Shown in pieces: positions 7,895 to 17,426 of a stretch of DNA of 64,000 nt. Position numbers and translations under genes: made by a program. Under the pieces are notes generated by a model. The model was not told the origin of the DNA, did no database searches, and saw only the letters and a list, made by a program, of their open reading frames with translations. The number at the start of each line of letters is the position of its first letter. The stretch's first letter is position 1. The DNA is from Hymenobacter sp. BRD67. Lineage in GTDB: Bacteria; Bacteroidota; Bacteroidia; Cytophagales; Hymenobacteraceae. Location of the stretch: NCBI RefSeq assembly GCF_013256425.1, contig NZ_CP053904.1:1178001-1242000 (forward strand), given 5' to 3'.

Positions 7895-9317
7895 ATATCC
7901 GTCCGTTCGCGACTATTTCCCATTTGAGCCGACCGACGACCAGGCCGAGTTATTCGTGCAGCTCGACGAGTTTTTGCGCGACCAGCTGCCGGGGCGTAAG
8001 GTGTTCGTGCTGCGCGGCTACGCCGGCACCGGCAAAACCACCGTGGTGAGCGCCCTGGTGCAGTGGCTGGGCCGCATGCAGCGCCGCTATGCCCTGATGG
8101 CGCCCACCGGCCGCGCCGCCAAGGTGATGAGCGCCTACGCGGGTGTGCCGGCCAGTACCATTCACAAGAAAATATACCGGCAAACCAGCGGCTCGCCCAG
8201 CGAGCGCCTCAGCTTTCAGCGCCAGCCCAACCGCCAGGAAGAGACGCTCTTTATCGTGGATGAGGCCTCCATGATTTCGGACGAGAAAGCCTTCGGTGAG
8301 AATGGCTTGCTCGATGACCTCATGGGCTTCGTGTTTGAGAAATCGACTAACCGGCTGCTGCTCATCGGCGATACGGCGCAGCTGCCGCCGGTGGGCCAGC
8401 TGCTAAGCCCGGCCCTCGACCCCGAGCTGCTGGCCCACCGCTTCCGCGCCCGCGTCGATGGCGTGGAGCTGCGTCAGGTAATGCGCCAGGCCGAGGCATC
8501 CGGCATTCTGGTAAACGCCACCGAGCTGCGTGAGGAGCTGCGTCAGGAAGCGCCTAACATTCAGCTGCATACCAAGGGCTTCAAGGACATGTTCAAGATG
8601 GGCGGCGACAAGCTGGAAGACGGCCTGCGCTGGGCCTACCGCAACTTCGGGCACGAGAACACGACTATCATTTGCCGCTCCAATCGCAACGCCAATCAGT
8701 ATAATCAGCTCATTCGACGCACGCTGTTTGAGGCGGAGGAGGAGATTGAGGCCGGCGACTACATCATGGTGGTGCGCAACAACTATTTCTGGCTGCCCAA
8801 GGAGTCGGAAATTGGCTTTCTGGCGAACGGCGACTTTTTGGAAATCAAGAAGATAGTTCGGCGCGAAGAAATGTTTGGCTGCCGCTTTGCCCAGGCGCGG
8901 GTGCGGCTGGTCGACTACCCCGACGAGCCCGAGATGGAAGTCAAACTGCTGCTCGACACGCTGCATACCGAAAGCCCCTCGCTGCCGCGCGACCAGAACG
9001 AGAAGCTTTACCAGGAGATTCTGGCCGACTACGCCCACCTTACCAAAAAGAGCGAGCGCAATGCTGAGATGCGCAAAGACCCGTACCTCAACGCCTTGCA
9101 GATAAAATTTGCCTACGCTCTCACCTGCCACAAGGCCCAGGGCGGCCAGTGGCAGGCCGTGTTTGTCGACCACGGCTTTCTTAAGCCCGACGAGCCGGTG
9201 GGCGGCGAGTTTGCGCGCTGGCTTTACACGGCCATCACGCGGGCGTCGGAGCGGCTGTTTCTGCTCAATTTTCAGCGGCGACTGCTGTCCGAAGGCGAGG
9301 TTGAGGCACTTGAATAA
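7881..9317 (+). CDS. RecD-like superfamily 1 DNA helicase / AAA ATPase
   Basis: A 478-residue DNA helicase of the RecD/PIF1 branch. Walker A GYAGTGKTT lies near residue 48, followed by APTGRAAK (motif Ia), the Walker B box FIVDEASMI, motif III IGDTAQLPPVGQ, and the C-terminal motifs FAYALTCHKAQGGQW and WLYTAITRASERLFLL (motifs V/VI). All motor motifs are intact. The frame opens at TTG 7881 inside the right repeat arm, so the original start may have been lost or moved when the cassette inserted; the conserved part begins at PFEPTDDQAELF. Likely role in recombination or repair. Confidence 0.88.
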   Translation: MLTTRYPSVRDYFPFEPTDDQAELFVQLDEFLRDQLPGRKVFVLRGYAGTGKTTVVSALVQWLGRMQRRYALMAPTGRAAKVMSAYAGVPASTIHKKIYRQTSGSPSERLSFQRQPNRQEETLFIVDEASMISDEKAFGENGLLDDLMGFVFEKSTNRLLLIGDTAQLPPVGQLLSPALDPELLAHRFRARVDGVELRQVMRQAEASGILVNATELREELRQEAPNIQLHTKGFKDMFKMGGDKLEDGLRWAYRNFGHENTTIICRSNRNANQYNQLIRRTLFEAEEEIEAGDYIMVVRNNYFWLPKESEIGFLANGDFLEIKKIVRREEMFGCRFAQARVRLVDYPDEPEMEVKLLLDTLHTESPSLPRDQNEKLYQEILADYAHLTKKSERNAEMRKDPYLNALQIKFAYALTCHKAQGGQWQAVFVDHGFLKPDEPVGGEFARWLYTAITRASERLFLLNFQRRLLSEGEVEALE

Positions 9318-9410
9318 ATAAGTGATTGGGAAGTAGAGTTATTGCGGCTGGAGCACGTACTTTCGAGCCGCACTTTCACTTTTCATTCCATTCTTTTTTC
9401 TGCGACTTTT

Positions 9411-10070
9411 ATGAAGCACCTTTTATTAGTTTTCGCGCTGCTGCTTACGGCGGGCGCGGCATCGGCTCAAACCCGTGAGATTTATACCAGTCCCAAGTTT
9501 AAAGAGCTGGCCAAAGACCACAAAGTATTAGCCATCCTGCCTTTTAAGGCCACCTTGTCGCTGCGGCCTAATGAAGTGGCCAAAAATGGCGGAGCCGAAG
9601 GAGTGCACCAGCTGGAGCAGCGCGAAGGACTGAATGTCCAAAGCGCGCTGCAATCCTATTTCCTGAAGCAAAAGCAGGACAAGGACATATCGGTAGACGT
9701 GCAGGATATCGCCAAAACCAATGCCTTGCTGGCTAAAAATAACATTACGGCCGAAAAGCTGCCGACCATGACGATGGAAGAGCTAGCCCAGCTGCTGGGG
9801 GTTGATGGAATTATCTCGGGTACGTTTGAAAGCTCGCAGCCCTTCTCCAACGGCGCGGCTATCGCCATGACCATGGTGGTGGGTTTCAGCGGCTCGACCA
9901 ATACCGGCAAGCTCAGCATCAATATCCATGATGGGAAAACGGGCGAGCTGCTGTGGAAATACGACAAAAGCCTCGGGCGTGGCCTGGGCTCCGATACCGG
10001 CAGCATTATTACGGTGATTATGCGGAAGGCTTCGCGGCAATTTCCGTATTCTAAGGAATTCAAAAGCTAG
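9411..10070 (+). CDS. Secreted protein with an FlgO/CsgG-like central region, function unknown
   Basis: Starting at ATG 9411 it has a clear signal peptide (MKHLLLVFALLLTAGAASAQ). The 219-residue product then runs VLAILPFKATLSL, an amphipathic middle, MTMEELAQLLGVDGIISGTFES, and NIHDGKTGELLWKYDKSL near the end. The order of an ILPF strand, a VDGIISGTF strand and a (D)GKTGELLWK segment resembles periplasmic CsgG/FlgO-like proteins that build or respond to the cell surface, but I do not recognise a specific family. It has no lipobox cysteine. A TACTTTCG box around 9358 could be its -7 promoter element. Confidence 0.65.
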   Translation: MKHLLLVFALLLTAGAASAQTREIYTSPKFKELAKDHKVLAILPFKATLSLRPNEVAKNGGAEGVHQLEQREGLNVQSALQSYFLKQKQDKDISVDVQDIAKTNALLAKNNITAEKLPTMTMEELAQLLGVDGIISGTFESSQPFSNGAAIAMTMVVGFSGSTNTGKLSINIHDGKTGELLWKYDKSLGRGLGSDTGSIITVIMRKASRQFPYSKEFKS

Positions 10071-10133
10071 CCCGGAGGTTTGTGGGGGTAGCTTCACCGG
10101 GCCTCCAGCTAGCGGCGCTAGTTTGGCCGTAGA

Positions 10134-10164
10134 TTTGCCAAGGCCAACTTATCGCTTAAATTTG
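10134..10164 (+). promoter_or_regulatory. Bacteroidota-type promoter of the DUF1573 gene
   Basis: TTTG at 10134-10137, a 19-base spacer and TAAATTTG at 10157-10164 match the Bacteroidota primary sigma consensus (TTTG, then TAnnTTTG) exactly. The start codon lies 37 bases after the -7 box, giving a 5' leader of about 30 bases. Confidence 0.7.
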
Positions 10165-10201
10165 TTTACTCTCAACAACCCTTTTTAACTTTTACCCTGT
10201 C

Positions 10202-10633
10202 ATGACGAAGATGCTGCTGCTGGCCCTGGGCCTCACGTTTGCGGGCACTGCTGCCCACGCCCAGGCTGCCAAGCCTGCCAAAGCCACCGCCAAGCCGGCT
10301 GGCCCCCAGATTGAGTTTATGGAGGTGAAGTACGACTTCGGTACCATCAAACAGGGCGACGTGGTCGACCACGTATTTAAATTCAAGAACACCGGCACCC
10401 AGCCGCTCGTAATTTCCAACATCGGCGTAAGCTGCGGCTGCACCACGCCTTCGTGGACCAAGGAGCCCGTGCAGCCCGGCAAAACCGGTACCATCTCAGC
10501 CAAGTTCAACTCGGCTGGCAAGATGGGCATGCAAACCAAAGTGCTGACTATCGACTCGAACTCGGCCGGTGGCAGCACCACCGTTTCGCTGGTAGGCGAG
10601 GTGAAAGAAGCTGCCACGGCTTCGAGCAAGTAA
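10202..10633 (+). CDS. DUF1573 domain periplasmic protein
   Basis: A 143-residue exported protein with a signal peptide (MTKMLLLALGLTFAGTAAHAQ), an Ala/Lys/Pro-rich spacer and one Ig-like DUF1573 domain. The domain's hallmarks are clear: YDFGTIKQGDVVDHVFKFKN, TQPLVISNIGVSCGCTTPSW with the CGC motif, and QPGKTGTISAKFNSAGK. DUF1573 proteins are numerous in Bacteroidota and have no firm function; the fold is related to Ash/MSP-type adhesive domains. It has its own promoter and terminator. Confidence 0.9.
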   Translation: MTKMLLLALGLTFAGTAAHAQAAKPAKATAKPAGPQIEFMEVKYDFGTIKQGDVVDHVFKFKNTGTQPLVISNIGVSCGCTTPSWTKEPVQPGKTGTISAKFNSAGKMGMQTKVLTIDSNSAGGSTTVSLVGEVKEAATASSK

Positions 10634-10652
10634 GCCGCCGCTGGGTGCAAGC

Positions 10653-10700
10653 CACATAAAAAATACCCCGGCTGTTACGGTCGGGGTATTTTTTATGTGC
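10653..10700. terminator. Bidirectional terminator between DUF1573 and DUF423 genes
   Basis: CACATAAAAAATACCCCG and CGGGGTATTTTTTATGTG form a perfect 18-base inverted repeat around a loop of about 12 bases. The GC core with A-run and T-run on both sides suits termination of the two convergent genes. Confidence 0.9.
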
Positions 10701-10714
10701 TCTATATAGTAAAT

Positions 10715-11095
10715 TTATAATTTACTTACGGCCAGCAGCAGGCGAATCCAGCCGGCAATCAGCAGCAGGCCGCCCAGCGGGGCTACCGCCCCAAACCTGG
10801 TGATGCCCGTGAAGCAGATAGCGTAGAGCGCCCCGCTGAAAATGAGGATGCCACCCAGCCACAGCGCCGCCGTGGTGTCGAGCGGGTCGCGCAGCTCGGG
10901 CCGGGCCACGGCCAGCACGCCCACCGCCAGCAGCGCCAGCACGTGGTAAAACTGGTAGCGCACGGCCGTTTCGAAGGTGTCGAGGCGGCCATTGGCCTCT
11001 AGCATAGGCCGCAGGCCGTGTGCCCCGAAGGCCCCGATAGCCACGGTGAGGGCGCCGAGTAGCGCCGCTAGCTGAAGAATAAGACGGGGAGACAT
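10715..11095 (-). CDS. DUF423 family membrane protein (YgdD-like)
   Basis: A 126-residue inner-membrane protein with four hydrophobic helices. The family's signature is visible: LGALTVAIGAFGAHGL in helix 1, then LDTFETAVRYQFYHVLALLAVG, LWLGGILIFSGALYAICFTGI, and the end segment GAVAPLGGLLLIAGWIRL. Function is unknown across the family. It stands alone between a bidirectional terminator and the cytidine deaminase gene, on the same strand as the latter. Confidence 0.92.
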   Translation of the reverse strand: MSPRLILQLAALLGALTVAIGAFGAHGLRPMLEANGRLDTFETAVRYQFYHVLALLAVGVLAVARPELRDPLDTTAALWLGGILIFSGALYAICFTGITRFGAVAPLGGLLLIAGWIRLLLAVSKL

Positions 11096-11198
11096 AGTAG
11101 AGAAGGGAAAAAAGAAAACCTGGTTTAAAGTACATCAGTGCTGAACGCCGGGAAGCAGCACGTTCTTTAGCCAGACCCAGCTAGTTAAGGCGTTTGCG

Positions 11199-11726
11199 CT
11201 AAGCTCTGACCGGCAGGTCATCCGAAGAAAAATGGAATGGTAGCAAATCGACCAGGCGCTCGAAGCGCAGCACGGTGCCGGTAGTGCTGGGCAGCAGCAG
11301 CCAGATGGGCTGGCCCTGCCGCATCTCGTATTCGAGCATCACCTGGCGGCAGGCCCCGCAGGGCAGGGCGGCGCCGAAATCGCCGGTGGCCGGCCGGCCC
11401 GCTACCGACATGCCCACAATGAGCGGCGGGGGGCTGGGCCGGCTCCCCGCCAGCCCAAACAAAGCCGTGCGCTCGGCGCACAGGCCAGAAGGATACGCCG
11501 CATTTTCCTGGTTGGTTCCCTGCACGAGGCGGCCATCGGCCAAGAGCAGGGCGGCCCCTACATGGAAGTGCGAGTACGGGGCATAGGAATGGGCCGTGGC
11601 GGCGCGGGCGGCGTCCCATACCTGGCGCTCGGTGGGCGTCAGCTGGTCGGGGGTGGTCAGCTCGTGGTAGCGTAGGGTAAGCTGGCGTAGCGTAGAGGGA
11701 GCTTCGATAGAGGAGGAGGCAGCCAT
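11199..11726 (-). CDS. cdd: Cytidine deaminase
   Basis: Zinc-dependent deamination of cytidine and deoxycytidine to uridines in pyrimidine salvage. The start at 11726 (MAASSSIEAPSTLRQL) is chosen because the in-frame sequence upstream runs back across the promoter region of the divergent gene and is low in quality. The zinc site is complete: NAAYPSGLCAERTAL supplies the Cys and catalytic Glu, and PCGACRQVMLE supplies the other two Cys. The N-terminal AHSYAPYSHFHVGAALL is the substrate-binding region. At 175 residues it is slightly longer than the usual 130-160. Confidence 0.93.
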   Translation of the reverse strand: MAASSSIEAPSTLRQLTLRYHELTTPDQLTPTERQVWDAARAATAHSYAPYSHFHVGAALLLADGRLVQGTNQENAAYPSGLCAERTALFGLAGSRPSPPPLIVGMSVAGRPATGDFGAALPCGACRQVMLEYEMRQGQPIWLLLPSTTGTVLRFERLVDLLPFHFSSDDLPVRA

Positions 11727-11839
11727 GGCGGCGGGGTTGAAAATGGGGCGACAAAGAAAGGGAGTAATCCGGCATTTTGGAGTTGCTGTGAAAAGCCCGG
11801 CCAGGGCTGGCTGCCAAACGTTGCCTTCCCTGGCCGGTG

Positions 11840-11847
11840 TACTTTTG
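11840..11847 (+). promoter_or_regulatory. -7 promoter box directly before the saccharopine dehydrogenase-like gene
   Basis: TACTTTTG fits TAnnTTTG and ends five bases before ATG 11853. GTTG at 11819-11822 is a weak -33 candidate at 17 bases. Transcription from here should start at or within a base or two of the ATG, implying a leaderless mRNA. Confidence 0.45.
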
Positions 11848-11852
11848 CCGCC

Positions 11853-13224
11853 ATGACCCCACCCACCCGTTTGCTCTTGCTCGGGCCGGCCGCTCGGCTT
11901 CATCGCTTATTACCTATATTCTGCGCCACGCCCCGGCCGAGCGCTGGTTTCTGACCGTGGCCGATGCCCAGCCGGCCCACCTGGCCCCGTGCTGGCCGCG
12001 CACTCGCAGTACGCCCGCGCCGTGCCTTGCGACGCGCAAAACGTGGCGCAGCTGCGCGAGCTGGTAGCCGAGGCCGACGTAGTTATCTCGATGCTGCCGG
12101 CGTTTCTGCACCCGGTAGTGGCGCAGGCCTGCCTCGATTTTGGCCGCCACCTGGCCACGGCCAGCTACGTGAGCCCTGAAGTGCAGGCCCTGCACGCGGC
12201 GGCGGCAGCGGCCGGTTTGGTTTTTCTGATGGAAAGCGGCCTTGACCCCGGCCTCGACCATATGTCGGCCATGCGGGCCATCGCCCACATTCGGGCGCAG
12301 GGCGGGCGCCTGACGGCCTTTACCTCGTACTGCGGCGGGCTGCTCGACCCCGCCTCGGAGGGCGACAACCCCTGGCGCTACAAGTTTACCTGGAACCCGC
12401 GCAACGTGGTGCTGGCCGGCCAAAGCACGGCCAAGTACTGGCAGGATAACCACCTGCGGGTCATTCCGTACCAGCAGCTTTTTGCCCGCACCGAGGAAAT
12501 TCACGTGCCCGGCCACGGCACGTTTGAGGGCTATGCCAACCGCGACTCGCTCAGCTACCGCGCGCCATACGGGCTCGACGGCATCCCAAGCATCCGGCGC
12601 GGCACGCTGCGGCGGCTGGGCTACTGCGCCGCCTGGCACGCGCTGGTGCGCCTGGGCCTTACCGACGACGGCGTGCGCCTCGACAACGCGGCCACCCGCA
12701 CCTGGCACGACGTGGTGGCCGGCTACCTGCCGCAGTGGCCCGCCGCCGGGCAGTCGCTGGCCGCGCTCACCGCCGATTACCTGGGCCTGGACCCTCACGG
12801 CCCCGAGCTGGAGCGCCTGGTCTGGCTGGGTATTTTCGAGCAAAAGCCCGTGGGCCGCGCCAATGCCACGCCCGCGCAGCTGCTGGAACACCTGCTGGCC
12901 GAGAAATGGCAGCTGGAGCCCCACGACCGCGACATGATAGTGATGCAGCACCGGTTTGACTTTGAGCTGGGGGCTGAAAGCAAGCGGCTTACGTCCTCGC
13001 TGGTGGTGCTGGGCGACGATGCCCTGCACACCGCGATGGCCAAAACCGTGGGCCTGCCCCTGGGCATGGCCGTGCGCCGCCTGGCACGGGGCGAAGTTGC
13101 GGGCCGGGGCGTCGTTATTCCGACCACTGCTGACCTTTACGAGCCCATTCTGGACGAGCTGGCGACCGACTACGGCATTGCTTTCACGGAGGAGGAAACG
13201 CTGGTGGAGCCATTTCCCGCGTAG
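11853..13224 (+). CDS. Saccharopine dehydrogenase-like oxidoreductase (frame broken twice)
   Basis: From ATG 11853 the frame reads MTPPTRLLLLG, then breaks. Adding one G to the run at 11883-11885 gives ..LLLLGAGRSASSLITYIL.., a Rossmann GAGxxA motif, and adding one C at 11985-11988 gives ..LAPVLAAHSQYARAVPC... The frame then stays open to 13224, for 457 residues in total. The body has ADVVISMLPAFLHPVVAQACL, the family landmark MESGLDPGLDHMSAM and YANRDSLSYRAPYGL, all typical of the LYS9-type saccharopine dehydrogenases involved in lysine breakdown. The ABC permease gene begins seven bases downstream, suggesting a shared transcript. Confidence 0.85.
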
Positions 13225-13230
13225 CGCCGT

Positions 13231-14240
13231 ATGGAACCCGTAGCTGGAGGCTTGGCGCTGCACGCTTACCTGGGGCTGCGGCTGCGCCTGTTGGGCCGGC
13301 TGCTGCGCGAAATCGGCTGGCTGCGGCTGGTGCTGGTGGGGCCGCTGCTGGGGCTGGGCCTGCTCCAGGCGCTGGTTACCCTGGGCGGCCACCCGGTGGG
13401 GCGCTGGCTGGTGCCGCTGCTCACGGCGGCCAGCATTCTGGGGGCGCACCGGCGGCGGGCCGATGCCCGGTTTCTGGCCATCGCGGCGCCCGACTGCCGG
13501 CGCTGGCTGGCGGTAGAATATGGTATTTTATCTATGTTTGTCGTGCTGGGGCTGCTGGCCCGGCGGGCCGGGGGCCGGCCGCACTGACGCTGGGGCTGGC
13601 GCCGTTGGTGGCCTGGGTTCCGCCCGGGCGCGCCGACGACGCCACGCGGCACCGCTGGCGCAGTCCGTTTCGCAGCGAGGCCTTTGAGTGGGTAGGCGGT
13701 ATGCGCGCCAGTAAAGGCTTGTGGCTGTGGCCGCTGCTGCTGGGTGGAGCTACTTGGCAGCGCGCCGCGCCGGGGGTGCCGGTGGCGGCCCTGCTGGTCT
13801 GGCTGCTGGTGGTGGGCGCCGGCTACGCCACCCCCGAGCCGCCCACGATGCTGGCCCTGGCCCTGCGCACCCCGCGCCAGTTTTTGCGGCGGCGGCTGGC
13901 GCTGGGATTGGGCTACGGGGCGCTCACGGCCGCGCCCTTCCTGGCGCTGCTGGGGGCCGGAACGGCGGGCTGGGGCGCGGCGCTGGCGGTGGGGCTGTTC
14001 TGGCTGCTGCTGCTCACGCTGCTTATACTCAGTAAATATGCGTTTTACCCCAACGCCAGCCATATTCGCACCACGCAGGGGCTGGTGCTGGCCGTGAGCC
14101 TGCTCGGGGCCTGGCACCCGGCTTACCCGCCGCTGCTGCTGGCAATAGCCGGCGGGCTGGTGTGGCAAAGCCAGCGCCGGCTGCGGGCCGTGCTGGAAAC
14201 CAACCACTACTCATCGCCGCTACCGGATGCTGGAGATTAG
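13231..14240 (+). CDS. ABC-2-like transporter permease (frame broken by one base)
   Basis: Frames 13231-13587 and 13605-14240 join into one 336-residue membrane protein when one G is added to the G-run at 13570-13574, giving ..LLARRAGGPAALTLGLAPLVAW... It has roughly seven to eight hydrophobic helices, for example LRLVLVGPLLGLGLLQALV, VPVAALLVWLLVVGAGYA and AVGLFWLLLLTLLILSKYAF. It overlaps the ATPase gene at 14227, so the two encode the halves of one transporter. The substrate is unknown and the sequence is not close to a named permease that I recognise. Confidence 0.65.
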
Positions 14241-14922
14241 CGACTTACGCAAAGCCTACGGCCGGCATCAGGTGCTGCGCGGGGTGAGCCTGGCCGTGCG
14301 GCCGGGCACTATTCACGGGTTGGTGGGGGCGAACGGCGCGGGCAAAACCACGCTCATCAACTGCCTCTACGGCCTGGAAAAAGACTTTGCCGGGCGGGTG
14401 CGCGCCACCGAAACAACCCGGCTGGTGCGCGAGGTCACGGGCCTGGTGCCCTACGAGCCATACTTCTACCCGCGCCTGACGGGGCGCGAATACGTAGAAT
14501 TTTGCGCGCAGGCCCGCGGCCGGCCCGTCCCCGACCTGCGCGGCTGGAACCAGCTACTGGAGCTGCCCCTCAACCAGTACGCCGACGAATACTCGGCCGG
14601 CATGAAGAAAAAGCTCGCCCTGCTGGCCGTGCTGGTGCAGGACTTTCCTTATCTGATTCTGGATGAGCCTTTCAACGGCCTCGACCTCGAAGCCAACCTG
14701 CTGCTCAAGGAAATTCTTCGGCGCCTGCGCGACCGGGGCACCGGCATATTGCTCACCTCGCACATCCTGAGCACGCTCACCGAGGTGGCCGACGAGGCGA
14801 CCGTGCTGGTGGGCGGCCAGGTGCAGCGCCACTACCTCGCCGCCGAGTTTGGCACCCTCGAAGCCGACCTGCTGGCCGCCCTGCACGGCGAAAAGCTGGG
14901 GCAGCTACGGGAACTGCTTTAG
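14227..14922 (+). CDS. ABC transporter ATP-binding protein
   Basis: A 231-residue ATPase partner of the overlapping permease. Walker A is GANGAGKTT (about residue 38), the Q-loop region is TGLVPYEPYFYPRLTGREY, the signature is the variant YSAGMKKKLALL, Walker B is YLILDEPFNGLD, and the H-loop is LLTSHILSTL. The SAGMKKK signature and DEPFNGLD box are typical of ABC-2 exporters rather than importers. The start ATG lies 14 bases inside the permease gene, consistent with translational coupling. Confidence 0.92.
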   Translation: MLEISDLRKAYGRHQVLRGVSLAVRPGTIHGLVGANGAGKTTLINCLYGLEKDFAGRVRATETTRLVREVTGLVPYEPYFYPRLTGREYVEFCAQARGRPVPDLRGWNQLLELPLNQYADEYSAGMKKKLALLAVLVQDFPYLILDEPFNGLDLEANLLLKEILRRLRDRGTGILLTSHILSTLTEVADEATVLVGGQVQRHYLAAEFGTLEADLLAALHGEKLGQLRELL

Positions 14923-15005
14923 CCTGAGCCGGAGCGCAGTTTCTTTGGCCAGAATAGATTAGATTAGAAACGCTACCTTGGCCTGCCTTTTAGCTGTTAT
15001 ATCCC

Positions 15006-16652
15006 ATGAATTCCCCCGCGCTATCCTACCTCAGCGGCCCCAGCACCACGCCGATGCTGGGCGATACCATTGGTGAAAACCTTCGGCGCACGGTAGCCCG
15101 CTTTCCCGAGCAGGAGGCTCTGGTAGTGGTTCACCAAAGCTACCGGGCTACTTATCAGGAATTGTGGGCCCAGACGACGCGGCTAGCCAAGGGCCTGCTG
15201 GCGCTCGGCGTGGCGGCCGGCGACCGCGTGGGCTTATGGGCGCCCAACCGCGCCGAGTGGGTTATCACGCAGTTTGGCTCGGCGCGGGTGGGGGCTATTC
15301 TGGTCAATATCAACCCTGCCTACCGGGCCGAAGAGCTGAAGCATGCGCTTAACCAATCGGGCTGCCGAGTACTGTTGCTGGCCGCTAAGTTTCGCCAAAC
15401 CAGCTACGTGCACCTGCTGGCCAGCGTGCGTGCCGAGTGCCCGGCCCTTGAGCATGTCGTGGTGCTCGAAGACGACTGGGAAACCCTGCTGGCCAGCGGC
15501 ACGGCCATCGCCGACGAGGCGCTGGCCACCCGCGAAGCCAGCTTGCAGTTCGACGACCCTATCAATATTCAGTATACCAGCGGCACCACCGGCTTCCCGA
15601 AGGGAGCTACGCTCTCGCACCATAATATTCTGAATAACGGCTTCTTCATCGGCGAAACGCTGCGCTATACCGAAGCCGACCGGGTGTGCATTCCGGTGCC
15701 GTTCTACCATTGCTTTGGCATGGTGATTGGCAACCTGGCCTGCGTGTCGCACGGGGCCTGCATGGTCATTCCATCGGAGGCATTTGAGGCGCTGGCGGCC
15801 CTGCGTACCGTGCAGGACGAACGCTGCACTTCGCTCTACGGGGTACCCACGATGTTCATTGCCGAGCTGGAGCATCCGGAGTTTAACTCCTTCGATTTTA
15901 GCTCGCTACGCACCGGGGTAATGGCCGGCTCGCCCTGCCCCGAGGAGGTAATGAAGCAGGTGCAAACCCGCCTGAACATGCGCCAAGTCACTATTTGCTA
16001 TGGCATGACCGAAACCTCGCCCGTATCGGCCCAAAGCTACATCGACGACCCGCTGGATAAGCGCGTGAGTACGGTGGGCCACGTGCACCCCCACCTCGAA
16101 GTAAAAGTAATTGACCCCGAAACCGGCCACCTCGTGCCGCGTGGCATGCCCGGCGAGCTGTGCACCCGCGGCTACTCGGTGATGCTCGGCTACTGGGAAA
16201 ACCCACTGGCCACGGCTGCGGCCATCGACGGCGCCCGCTGGATGCACACCGGCGACCTGGCCACCATCGATGCCGAGGGCTACCTCAACATTGTGGGCCG
16301 CATCAAAGACCTGATTTTGAGAGGAGGCGATAATATCTACCCGCGTGAGGTCGAGGAGTTTCTCTATACCCACCCGGCCGTAGCCGACGTGCAGGTAATT
16401 GGCGTGCCCAGCCTGCGCTATGGCGAAGAAGTAATGGCCTGGGTAAAGCTCAAAGACGGCCACACTGCCTCCGGCACCGACATTGCCGCGTTCTGCCAAA
16501 ACCGCATTGCCACCAATAAAATCCCGGCCTTCTGGAAGTTTGTAGACAGCTTCCCGATGACGGTGACCGGCAAAATTCAGAAGTACCTCATGCGCGAGCA
16601 GGCTATAGCAGAGCTAGGTCTGCAAGCCGCGGCCGCCGTAAAAACGGCGTAG
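15006..16652 (+). CDS. Acyl-CoA synthetase (AMP-forming), ACSF2/FadD-like
   Basis: Activates a carboxylic acid to its CoA thioester through an acyl-adenylate. The 548-residue protein has the P-loop motif [18 protein letters not shown] (about residue 192), the A5 motif [13 protein letters not shown]7 [21 protein letters not shown]8 [20 protein letters not shown] and the A10 lysine in [13 protein letters not shown]. The WANDPLATAA-like spacing and [19 protein letters not shown] match the medium-chain ACSF2 branch. Fatty or aromatic acids are both possible substrates. It stands alone. Confidence 0.9.
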   Translation: MNSPALSYLSGPSTTPMLGDTIGENLRRTVARFPEQEALVVVHQSYRATYQELWAQTTRLAKGLLALGVAAGDRVGLWAPNRAEWVITQFGSARVGAILVNINPAYRAEELKHALNQSGCRVLLLAAKFRQTSYVHLLASVRAECPALEHVVVLEDDWETLLASGTAIADEALATREASLQFDDPINIQYTSGTTGFPKGATLSHHNILNNGFFIGETLRYTEADRVCIPVPFYHCFGMVIGNLACVSHGACMVIPSEAFEALAALRTVQDERCTSLYGVPTMFIAELEHPEFNSFDFSSLRTGVMAGSPCPEEVMKQVQTRLNMRQVTICYGMTETSPVSAQSYIDDPLDKRVSTVGHVHPHLEVKVIDPETGHLVPRGMPGELCTRGYSVMLGYWENPLATAAAIDGARWMHTGDLATIDAEGYLNIVGRIKDLILRGGDNIYPREVEEFLYTHPAVADVQVIGVPSLRYGEEVMAWVKLKDGHTASGTDIAAFCQNRIATNKIPAFWKFVDSFPMTVTGKIQKYLMREQAIAELGLQAAAAVKTA

Positions 16653-16673
16653 CGCAAACGGCGAAGCCCCACG

Positions 16674-17426
16674 CTACAGTGCCAGATAAAACCCCGCCAG
16701 CAACGCCCGAAAGGCTTCCGAATAAGTGCCATTGGCTGTTTGAATAATCAGCTTTGCCTCGGGCACTGCGGCCGGGCAATTGGCCCCAAGCTGGCTGATG
16801 CAGCGCGTAGCGCGCCCGCCCGGCCGGTGCCGCACCGTCAGCCGGGCCTGCTCGGCCAGGCCGCCGGCCCGCGCTTCGCCGGCAAACTGCTGCATCTCGG
16901 GTGGGGGCAGCAGCACCGTGAGCGAGCCGCCTGGGAGCAGGTGGCTTGCCGCGAAGCCGATAAGCTCGCCAAATGGGAGCGAGTCCGCGCTTTCGTGGCG
17001 TGCCGTGGCGCGGGCCGCTACGGGCGGGGCCAGGCTGCGCCGAAAAAACGGCGGGTTGCAGATAATATGGCTGAAAGGCGCCGGCTGGCTGGCCGCGTAA
17101 GCCGCCAGACTCAGCGGCCGCACGGCCACGCGGTTGGGCCAGGGGCTGGCCGCCACGTTGGCCGCCGCCTGGGCGGCGGCGGCCGGGTCAATCTCGATTG
17201 CTTCAATCGTGGCCTGGGGCGCCCGCTGGGCGGCCATCAGGGCCAGCAGGCCGGTCCCGGTGCCAATATCCAGCACGCGGGTGGCTGCGCGAAGGTCGGC
17301 CACGGCGCCAAGCAGGCAGGCATCGGTGCTCACCTTCTGGGCACAGGCAGCTTGCTCGATGCGGAACTGCTGAAATTGGAAATAGTCGTTAGCCAAGGGG
17401 AAGGTTCGAAATAAGGGGCGTCGCAC
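16674..17426 (-). CDS. trmN6: tRNA1(Val) (adenine37-N6)-methyltransferase
   Basis: An S-adenosylmethionine-dependent enzyme methylating A37 of tRNA-Val. Motif I is RVLDIGTGTGLLALMAAQ, the acidic motif II is IEAIEIDPAAA, and the catalytic tetrapeptide is NPPF in ICNPPFFRRS, which marks N6-adenine methyltransferases of the YfiC type. The N-terminus DYFQFQQFRIEQAACAQKVSTDACLLGA is characteristic of TrmN6. The true start is uncertain: GTG 17426 opens the frame, but TTG 17396, right beside the upstream gene's stop, fits the family N-terminus better. It overlaps or abuts the GyrI-like gene. Confidence 0.88.
   Translation of the reverse strand: MRRPLFRTFPLANDYFQFQQFRIEQAACAQKVSTDACLLGAVADLRAATRVLDIGTGTGLLALMAAQRAPQATIEAIEIDPAAAAQAAANVAASPWPNRVAVRPLSLAAYAASQPAPFSHIICNPPFFRRSLAPPVAARATARHESADSLPFGELIGFAASHLLPGGSLTVLLPPPEMQQFAGEARAGGLAEQARLTVRHRPGGRATRCISQLGANCPAAVPEAKLIIQTANGTYSEAFRALLAGFYLAL

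Noticed and set aside
11914..13449. Long minus-strand open frame opposite the saccharopine dehydrogenase-like gene
   Set aside because: It is Gln/His/Arg-rich without any recognisable motif, and the opposite strand encodes a conserved enzyme; in GC-rich genes antisense frames stay open by codon bias.
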